Positions 58,101 to 64,000 of a stretch of 64,000 bases of DNA are shown in pieces. The position numbers and the translations under genes were made by a program. Positions within the stretch are counted from its first letter, which is position 1; every line of letters starts with the position of its first letter. Below the pieces are notes generated by a model, which was given only the letters and a program-made list of their open reading frames with translations, had not been told where the DNA came from and ran no database searches. This stretch comes from Pachyseris speciosa. Taxonomy: Eukaryota > Cnidaria > Anthozoa > Scleractinia > Pachyseridae. The stretch covers positions 1 to 64,000 of the forward strand of contig JAEMWC010001192.1 in NCBI GenBank assembly GCA_016490735.1. Direction: 5' to 3'.

Positions 58101-61100
58101 GTTGTAGAATGAGTTGAGAGAATTTAATCATAAATCAAGATGGCATTGTTGGTGATTGAATTCCTTATTTTTGTGACCTATGCATTTCATAGGAGGTGAA
58201 ACTGTCAAATAAATAGAAATTCAAATAAAAAAAGGACACAAGGATAATTATAAATATATTGCTATGTTATTATTTGACTGCGTGGCATAAAGTTGAGGTT
58301 TAATTGTATCCTACAAGTCAGGATATTTCTTGACCTTGAAACAAAGGAAAATCATGAATCAATATAGATTGCTCTATATTTTGGTTTTGTTTACTCCTTT
58401 ATCTGTTGCATATCAGTACTGATGGCCAAAATTATGTATGAGGCATTCACAGTGGAACGCCACACCAGATCCAAAATGTAGCATAATATTGAGTACATGT
58501 ATATGTACACAATTGCAAGGAAGTATGCATGTATGCCAAACTGTTTGACTTACAGCTGTAATGAGCAATTTTAAATCTAACATGTTTTGACAGCTCACCA
58601 GGTTTCTTTCTCAGTTCTTCCAAATCTTCAAGGTTTGCTTTCCTGGGCATTTGTTCCTGGGAATAAAATTTTTTGAAATTTTAAGGTGGCTCTGAACCTG
58701 CTCCTACATTTTTTACCTTATTTTGCAAATAATTGGATCTTGACATGCTTATTACTTTTGAACAATAAAAATAGGGTCATCAAGCTCGTTTTTGAGTTAT
58801 TTTCATTAAAGCTAAAATTAAGGGTGTTTCTGACACGTAAGAGTGTTGCTATGGCAACCTATTGAGTGGAAAAAAATTTCATAATTTGTTCACCAATGAT
58901 TGGGCATTTGTTTGATACCATTAAGGTAATTAACAACTTATAAAGATTGGTAGTGATGATCCATAGCTAGGCATCAAAGTACAAGAAGTGGAAAGTGCTA
59001 GAAACCAGTGTGAGCCACCTCAATGTAAGAGGCATTTTGTCACTGCATGCCTTGACACAACAACTTTGATCTACAAGAGTATCATATACTACAAGTATAT
59101 GTATTAAAATGCAAACTACAGCTTTATACCTGAGAGTTTCTATGATGGCCAAGTGTATACATTGTAAGTGATAAATACTGTGTCTGACCTGCAGTGCGTA
59201 TTCACTCACCTCCAAAGCATCCACTTGCTCAATCAGCAGTTCATGTTTATCCATAAGTTCACCAATTTGTCTTAATGCTTCAAGAGCCTCTTGGGAGGGG
59301 TGGGGAGGGCTTGGTGTCCTTGGTGGGGGAGGGGTAGGAGTTCTTGCCTTAGGGGTTGAAACTCTTGACTTTGCAGATGGAGTACGACTTCGTCTGGCAT
59401 TCAAGGCCTCCTCAAGTTGTGGCCATTTGACATAAATGTCCAGATGTTCAAGATCATCTTTGGTAGGTAGATCATCTACTTGCTTCTTGAGATTTTTCTG
59501 AAACAAAGGAAACTCAGATTTTAAACTAACTGAAGTCACGAACAGTGGTTTGACCATGCACCTATTAATTTAATGCCAGTGATGATTACTATATAATTCA
59601 TTTTAATTTGAATCTAAACTGTCACATAAACTCTTATTATTTAAAAATAACTGGCCAGTTGAAGTGGATAAATAATCAAGTCATCATCAATCAATGACCA
59701 AAGCACCTCTCATTTGTGCATCTCCTATCATTCAAATAAATTTAAAAATCATTCCTGTCCAGTGTCTACCTCTGACTAAATAACACACATACACATATTT
59801 AGACTCTCAAGTCATTATTTTGACTCCTACGCCTGCAACTCTTACATGCAACCACATTCTCTTTAACTGATAGCGGTGTAAAAGACCTGTAGGCATTCAC
59901 AGTAGCCTTAAACCACCAGTCACTATATACACTGTCTCAAAACAAAATCAATCTGTAAATAAACTACATGCTTTTAGCAACTCTATACTAAAGCACAACA
60001 GACTTAAATACAGTAGTAGCCATTACTGAGAAAGCTCCACTTACCAACTCCTTAAGCAAATCTTCCATTTTCTTTTTCTCCTGGGAATTGTCTGCAATAA
60101 TTCATAATGAGCATCAAAATTGATAAATAATACAGTTGAACCTTGATTATCCAGACTAATGCTGGGACTGGAGTAAGTATGTAGTCTGGTTAATTGATTA
60201 AATATTCCAGGACAAATCAGTACAGTATTCCTCAAAGTATCCAAGTACTCCCTAAACACAAATTGAAGGCTTCTTTACATCAGCTCCTTTTACATATTTT
60301 GGAATTGGAGGATACTTATGTTGACACACCTACTTTAATTAATAAATTAAGCAAGATGACATCAAATGTAAAATGAGCTTGTAGTTTTGTAGCATTGTAA
60401 TGTAATAACTCTAGTTCATCTCTTTGTATCTCTTATATAGATCTATCTTCCTTCTCCTTTCCTTTTCTTTCCTTAATCTCTTGCTACTGAATTAATAACT
60501 TATATTTTCCTCTGCCCGCCTCATTTAGCCAAGCTATATGCGAGCAGAGGAAGTTGGTATGTGTGTTTATGTATAATTTTTTTTTTATTTTGTATCTCTT
60601 AAATTTATAGACATCAATAAACATTGACTTGACTTGACAAAAAAATTGAGAGTCCAGAAAATTGAAAATATGAATACTTGTAACACAAAACAAAAATGAG
60701 ATTTCACTTAGTAGCAAACAAGTTTCAGCCAATCAGAACTCAGTTAAATGCCACTTCATTCAAAACCTTTGCGAGCACTTACTGTAGTATGTTTACTCTT
60801 TGAAAGGAAAACAAACCTGTTGCAAATGCCTAAATTAAAAATAAATCATTAGATAATGAATGTTTCTAGGGATCTTCATCAAGCCATGACCAAATGCCCT
60901 GGATACTAATATTTATAAAAGAAATATGGGACCAGAGAGGAAATAGTCCGGATAATCGAGAAGTTCAGAAAATCAAGGTCCAGATAATCGAGGTTCGACT
61001 GTACTTTCTTTTAACTAATCACACATTTTTAAATTTAGTTGATTGCATGTTTTGCAGCATATCTGAATGAAGTACAGAAGCCAGTCGCGTGTGTCTTATA

Positions 61101-62756
61101 TTCTCATTCAGTGGCTATTAACTAACCATGAACAGACAATGGCTGTGGTCACACCTAGGTTTTTTTTACTATAGTAAAGCACAGTTTACCGTAGTTAAGA
61201 CGTTTTGTATTGTGACCGACTTTTCTCACTTTACTATGGTAAACGCCCGTCTAGTCTGTCGCATAGGCAACAGCGGCAGGTTAAAAGCAAAGTTTACTAT
61301 AGTAAACCAACCTGAATCGAGTTCGTTTATCACACATTTATCTAAAATTTGTTTTCTTTAGATGGCAGCTTGTTTTTTTTGACAGGCAACATGCAATTCT
61401 TCGATTACGCCAGCTCTGTGCATGTGCTTTCAGCTGTTGAAACCTTGGAATCTGTATCGCAGTTGGACGGTCCATTTCTGCAGAGATAATTCTGACAACT
61501 TTTCCTCTAATTCAAGTTAATTTAGTTTCTCCAATCGAAAGTATAATTATATTTCATCTCTTCAAACCAGCTTACGGTCTGGGATAAACCCATGCTGCTC
61601 GTCATCGCCGTGCGAAACCTGCACTCCGTCTCCTCTGCTGTCAGATTTTCCTTTCAAGGAGAGCAATTGTAATCTCACAATGTCTTCTATTCACGAAGAA
61701 AGTAAAGAGTCAGAAATCGAAACTGCTGAGCTTACCAGATAGTAATAATCAAAAGGAAACTGAAAAGCCACAATCATCATAATCACACGGTCAGACTCCA
61801 TGGCGGAATGAAGCCTATTTTTATCAACTTGAAAATCAGTCACACAAATGAAAAAGGAAAGTCTGCATTTATTCATGTCTGTCACCAACTTAACGTTTGA
61901 TTGACACACTTGAACCACAAAACCACTGAAGAATTGTTAAAGTAATCAAGTCTGGTTTACTATTTAATAGTAAACTTTGTCTACCTTTTCTTAACCATAG
62001 TTAACGCCTTTTACTACTGACAGTAAAATCTCAAGTGTGACCACAGCCAATAACAGGTATTTCAGTTCCTCAGAAACTTGCCTGAAAAAGTAAATATTAA
62101 TCAATTTTCTTCCTCTATTTACATCCCAAAAGAAAAAAGTCTGCCTATATAGTTTCATCATTTTCTGGTAAAGGGCAAATCTCAACAAGACAATCATGAC
62201 TTTGCAGATCATTTAGTTCAGAAATAGAGTTAGATACATGTATTACTTAGTACCAGTTCTCCTTATTAATTTTTAATGTTAAGATTTGTATGATTTTGAC
62301 ATATTTCTAGAAGTCACGTCCCCAGGGCTCAGTGTTCTAGCAGCACCTAGTGGCTCCTAGCCACTTTCATTGTACTTTTACCTTTGGGCAACAAGGAAAT
62401 CTCAAAATGCTGGCTGGAACCCTCAATTTCAAAAGTTCAGAGTTTTGGGTCCCCAAAATTTTTTCTTAAAGCACAGCCTTGCCCCCACCCCCCTTCCATG
62501 ATCTTCTGAGAATTAAATTAGCTTATGGTACTGTATAACTAAACTCAACTCAGATTAAGGATGAAGGAGACTAAACTGCTTGATTATTATGTTCACTATA
62601 TATGTCAATCAATACACTTTGCATTTATTCCCATTCATGGCCGGTAATTATGATACACAAAATTGTTTCTCACCAACACTTTCCAATGCCGTAATTCTCT
62701 CACTGAGACTTGCATTTAGTTTCTCCAACTGCAAACACACATAAACAAAAATGTTA

Positions 62757-62788
<32 letters not shown>

Positions 62789-63180
62789 GCAGCATCATCA
62801 TCATCACCTGTGCTTTGTGGACAACAACCACATCATCAATCCTCTTTTTTCAAAAATGTTAGCTCAGACACACTGCATGAACAGTTTCATTTAGATGGCT
62901 GCCAGATACTGGCATTGTTTTGATATAGCATTTATATCTAATTGTACAAACTCACATGGTTCTGTACTTAGTTTGTTTCAACAGTACTTTTTCATTCTTA
63001 GGATTAAAATCTAATTTATTAGCATAAAACCCATGAACCATATTGGGAAAATGCAAGGAAAGCTAGTAAATCAAGAACAGCTCAATAGAATTTAAATATA
63101 ATTACACTGTTATTCACAAGCTTGAGAAAAAGATTAATACATGTACCTACGTGTAAATCTACAGTATACTGATAATGATA

Positions 63181-63260
<80 letters not shown>

Positions 63261-63409
63261 GGTGGTGAATTGATGATAGAAATAATAACTAATTATAATT
63301 ACAATACAAACCATACCTCTGCTATTTTATTCTTCAGTTCATTTATTTCTTCTGCAGCTTCTTTGATATCACTAACTTCCTTCATCATACTATCCATAAG
63401 GCTTGTGAG
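43857..63409 (-). CDS. QRICH2: QRICH2-like (DUF4795) coiled-coil protein, 3' part
   Basis: Homologues are sperm-flagellum/cilium proteins. Minus-strand exons in order: 63409-63317, 62728-62674, 60091-60045, 59497-59210, 58656-58599, 57944-57868, 57167-57087, 56396-56325, 55590-55498, 53504-53397, 52175-52053, 51581-51507, 50659-50549, 49800-49707, 46165-46064, 44867-44769, 44595-44545, 44196-44112, 44018-43857 (TAA). All have GT/AG boundaries, and phases agree except between 49,707 and 46,165, where an exon is missing (candidate at 49,552-49,654). Exons are mostly 50-120 bp of heptad-like coiled coil; the 288-bp exon adds a T/P-rich linker. Diagnostic segments are LYTYADKLQEVKADKEQV, KADKRAIDNLVSRTKFD, KLDRLELDPLKDYF, SGRPYTTYELDQIRQ, ACGGSHTVTFPQRR and GQDGHIYKGRFDG, as in DUF4795. 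The 5' exons lie outside the window. Gene name by homology only. Confidence 0.85.
45290..45700 (-). pseudogene. non-LTR reverse transcriptase C-terminal fragment
   Basis: Minus-strand frames read LGKYLGASLTRNGHIDYLIG, KVKKRIGMLGRFRKNI and, after shifts, AARIIMRLGSKNTALEYLGY. The pattern K-LG--LD----W--HI---KK--K-IG-L-R is typical of the region after the reverse transcriptase palm in non-LTR elements. Several stops. It lies in an intron of the QRICH2-like gene in the same orientation as that gene. Confidence 0.6.
47733..48721 (+). mobile_element. 989-bp PIF/Harbinger element with dead transposase
   Basis: Inverted ends GGGTATGTTCCTTTCGGAGA and the complement of GGGTGCGTTCCTTTCGGAGA continue to TTTTTGATC. 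The flanking duplication is TAA (47,730-47,732; 48,722-48,724), the TWA signature. Transposase traces are FRMSKRTVDSL (48,197-48,232 region) and FPEAIGAIDGCHIHI (about 48,446-48,490), the motif containing the first catalytic Asp of DDE_Tnp_4. The rest of the nuclease is missing. A nested inverted pair (CTCTCTTGTGCTTGACGAGG) lies at about 47,875-47,915 and 48,045-48,095. Confidence 0.85.
49081..49387. mobile_element. compound palindromic MITE
   Basis: An outer pair (AGTATAAATCTACTAG near 49,087 and its complement near 49,264) encloses a short hairpin (CTACTCGCTATCTATTCTGT/GATAGATAGTGAGTAGCG). An adjacent ~100-bp hairpin, 49,284-49,387, follows (ACAATTAGATTATTCGCTCT; CTATCACGC). Its core recurs at 52,702-52,782. 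Confidence 0.7.
49552..49654 (-). CDS. candidate missing exon of the QRICH2-like gene
   Basis: Between acceptor tatcgcag|GACC and donor CTGGC|gtatga lies an open 103-bp block. It begins with the two bases and ends with the two bases needed to join exon 49,707 (phase 1) to exon 46,165 (phase 2). It would encode GPDPKINKVMTSTSQ...GEELA, which does not resemble the family, and the preceding intron would be only 52 bp. This is a phase argument, not homology. Confidence 0.3.
49707..52175 (-). CDS. QRICH2: QRICH2-like gene: DUF4795 coiled-coil exons
   Basis: Four exons: 52175-52053 (ALNALRSMLTELQGEQEKLS), 51581-51507 (ALYTYADKLQEVKADKEQVA), 50659-50549 (KADKRAIDNLVSRTKFDQSI) and 49800-49707 (KDALDRLAADIDQKLDRLEL, ending in DPLKDYF). 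The KADK and LDRLELDP segments are the signature of the DUF4795 family and fix the gene's identity. The last exon ends one base into a codon. Confidence 0.88.
50100..50450. mobile_element. Kolobok/T2-like MITE 2
   Basis: TTAA flanks at 50,096-50,099 and 50,451-50,454. The ends AGGGGCACTGTCACGAC and GCGCCCCT are of the TTAAAGGGGC type. Body shared with 37,021-37,368 (ATGGCGATTTTTCC, AACTTGAAAAA, TTTTTCAAGTTGTAATCCCT). It lies in a QRICH2-like intron. Confidence 0.75.
50697..51240. mobile_element. MITE with a hairpin at each end
   Basis: The left end GCCTAGTCCCTAGGCGTTC and right end GAACGCCTGGGGACTAGGC are inverted. Each end is itself a hairpin whose inner arm is GAGAACGCCTAGCAAATA (left, 50,758) or TATTTGCTAGGCGTTCTC (right, 51,150). 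The interior has no recognised ORF. Confidence 0.65.
52702..52782. repeat. hairpin shared with 49,284-49,387
   Basis: GAGCTCGAGGTTCTATCGCG, GATGAGGGCGCAGCCCGAAT and CTATCACGC..ATAGAAATCGAGAG fold back on themselves. This is the reverse orientation of the hairpin at 49.3 kb. Confidence 0.75.
53687..54614. mobile_element. ~930-bp element related to the hairpin-ended MITE
   Basis: The left end (TTGCCTTGTTCCTGTACGGC to about 53,785, GGGGAAAGCCTAGAC) and right end (about 54,525-54,614, GTCTAGGCCTCTCCC to AGGCCTAGGAACTAGGCAAA) are imperfect complements, each with internal foldback. The end motif resembles that at 50,697. Interior ORFs are not recognised. Confidence 0.5.
54974..55390. mobile_element. 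417-bp hAT-like MITE with exact 8-bp duplication
   Basis: Flanked by GGAATAGT at 54,966-54,973 and 55,391-55,398. Ends CCCGGGGGAGG and CCCCCTCCGGGGGG are complementary. The interior repeats GGTCTGAAATAGGGTA several times. The end type matches the element at 15,440-15,788. Confidence 0.8.
55820..56165. repeat. degenerate GGTTAAG/GTTAGGG-rich tract
   Basis: Many variants of GGTTAAGTTAGGG and GTGGTTAAG without a fixed period. It could be decayed minisatellite or telomere-like sequence, and no array boundary is sharp. It is intronic. Confidence 0.5.
58683..59020. mobile_element. possible ~340-bp MITE
   Basis: Ends AAGGTGGCTCTGAACC and GTGTGAGCCACCTCAA are partly complementary. The interior is AT-rich. 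The right end overlaps an open frame extending from the exon at 59,210, which is why that ORF looks longer than the exon. Confidence 0.45.
59210..59497 (-). CDS. QRICH2: QRICH2-like gene: large exon with Pro-rich linker
   Basis: 96 codons in phase 0. It begins KNLKKQVDDLPTKDDLEHLD, continues WPQLEEALNARRSRTPSAKS into a Thr/Pro-rich stretch with SP and TP sites, and returns to coiled coil (EALEALRQIGELMDKHELLI). The SP/TP sites could be phosphorylated, but that is inference. Confidence 0.85.
60133..61001. mobile_element. 869-bp pogo/Tigger-like MITE
   Basis: The left end CAGTTGAACCTTGATTATCC matches the complement of the right end (CAGTCGAACCTCGATTATCT). TA flanks lie at 60,131-60,132 and 61,002-61,003. 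CAG ends, this TIR type and TA targets fit the pogo branch of Tc1/mariner. No transposase. Confidence 0.75.
61141..62048. mobile_element. 908-bp TIR element with AAT duplication
   Basis: Ends GGCTGTGGTCACACCTAGG and the complement of GGCTGTGGTCACACTTGAG, with TTTACTATAGTAAA-type palindromes at both ends. Flanks AAT at 61,138-61,140 and 62,049-62,051. No transposase recognised; superfamily unassigned. It lies in a QRICH2-like intron. Confidence 0.75.
62766..62795. repeat. (CAG)n with CAT flanks
   Basis: About nine CAG units flanked by CAT units within an intron of the QRICH2-like gene, so it is not translated. Confidence 0.9.
63173..63268. repeat. (GAT)n/(GGT)n microsatellite
   Basis: A long GAT run followed by GGT units, about 50 bp outside the exon at 63,317. 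The poly-Asp/poly-Gly frame is an artefact. Confidence 0.95.
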
Positions 63410-64000
63410 CTAAAAATAATTAACACACACTCAAATTGACTGTGGTAATGCTTGAGCAATCCACTTAGGTAACCAACCAAAATAATCAACATTTTTCTAA
63501 CTTTTTTCTAAATAATTATGCTTTTAGCCCTGCTACTAAAGTGAGACCTGTTAATTGCAATGCCATTCATATGAAAATAGAGTTTTATTCACACACAAAT
63601 ATAACTAATTTTCACTTGAAAAGAGGCTAAAATCAATTTGAAATGGTCTATTGCCTACCACTCATTTGGTTAAAATGTCATAAATCTGCACTATGGAATG
63701 AAGTGGTCCCCTTATCTTATGGGAGTCAGGGCCGAAGGGCATGGGCACAGAACAAGAGAAAAATGGATTGGGAACTCAGGGACTAAGAGAATTTATATTT
63801 TGGAAACAAGGCATAAAATAACATTTGGAAAATTATGATAAATAATTATTCAGACATCATTGCCAAGTAAACACAGTAGAACCACAATAACTCAAACTCG
63901 GTTAAGCTTGGTCTGGTGGGACCCATGCCAAAAACTGTTATCTATAATATATTATTTTTCAAAAATTTCTCTCACCCAAAAATGTGGAAATATTATTTGA
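63410..64000. other. intron of the QRICH2-like gene, window edge
   Basis: No exon recognised. CAGTAGAACCACAATAACTC near 63,881 resembles the start of a pogo-type inverted repeat, but the partner end is outside the window. Confidence 0.4.

Noticed and set aside
58967..59209. C-terminal extension of the ORF containing the 59,210-59,497 exon
   Set aside because: Reads past a good donor (GAG|gtgagt) into intron and a possible MITE end.
63141..63413. Poly-Asp/poly-Gly ORF
   Set aside because: Translation of (GAT)n/(GGT)n on the strand opposite the real exon at 63,317-63,409.

Overview
This is nuclear DNA from an animal, most likely a cnidarian and plausibly a stony coral. The basis is intron-rich genes with short exons and canonical GT/AG splice sites, AT-rich introns, and a dense mix of LINE, SINE, Penelope-like, hAT, Harbinger, TTAA-target and palindromic elements. 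The species cannot be fixed from sequence alone.

Region 1 (1-18,950) is a transposon nest with no recognised host gene. A tRNA-derived SINE was split in its tail by a full-length but decayed L1/Tx1-like LINE (484-5488) flanked by a 15-bp target duplication. After it come a second SINE copy (minus strand), 3' ends and reverse-transcriptase fragments of several other non-LTR elements, a ~420-bp foldback, a 996-bp hAT-like element that contains a second hAT-like MITE, GIY-YIG-type retroelement remnants, and a minus-strand LINE broken by a Penelope-like 3' fragment (13-bp duplication) and by a hAT-like MITE.

Region 2 (19,002-41,684, plus strand) holds a 17-exon gene for the mitochondrial DNA helicase Twinkle (TWNK). 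All exons join in phase into 818 codons, with a zinc-ribbon/primase-like N-terminus that keeps four cysteines, the RecA-type helicase core and a long basic tail. Its introns carry many mobile elements. Intron 5 (about 8.5 kb) holds an L2/CR1-like LINE, a tandem array of ~249-bp tRNA-Thr-like units, and a 3,028-bp terminal-inverted-repeat transposon sitting in that array. The transposon carries a 181-codon ORF of unknown function.

Region 3 (41,685-43,856) is the space between two convergent genes and contains a palindromic MITE.

Region 4 (43,857 to the right edge, minus strand) is the 3' part of a QRICH2-like (DUF4795) gene: many short coiled-coil exons, a proline-rich linker, and the conserved C-terminus (SGRPYT, ACGGSHT and GQDGHIYKGR segments). 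Its introns hold a PIF/Harbinger element with transposase remnants, Kolobok-like, pogo-like and hAT-like MITEs, palindromes and microsatellites. The 5' end lies beyond the window.

The two genes are unrelated in function (mitochondrial DNA replication; sperm-flagellum/cilium protein by homology) and simply converge. No operon, CRISPR array or phage-like defence system was seen. The most novel material is in the mobile elements.
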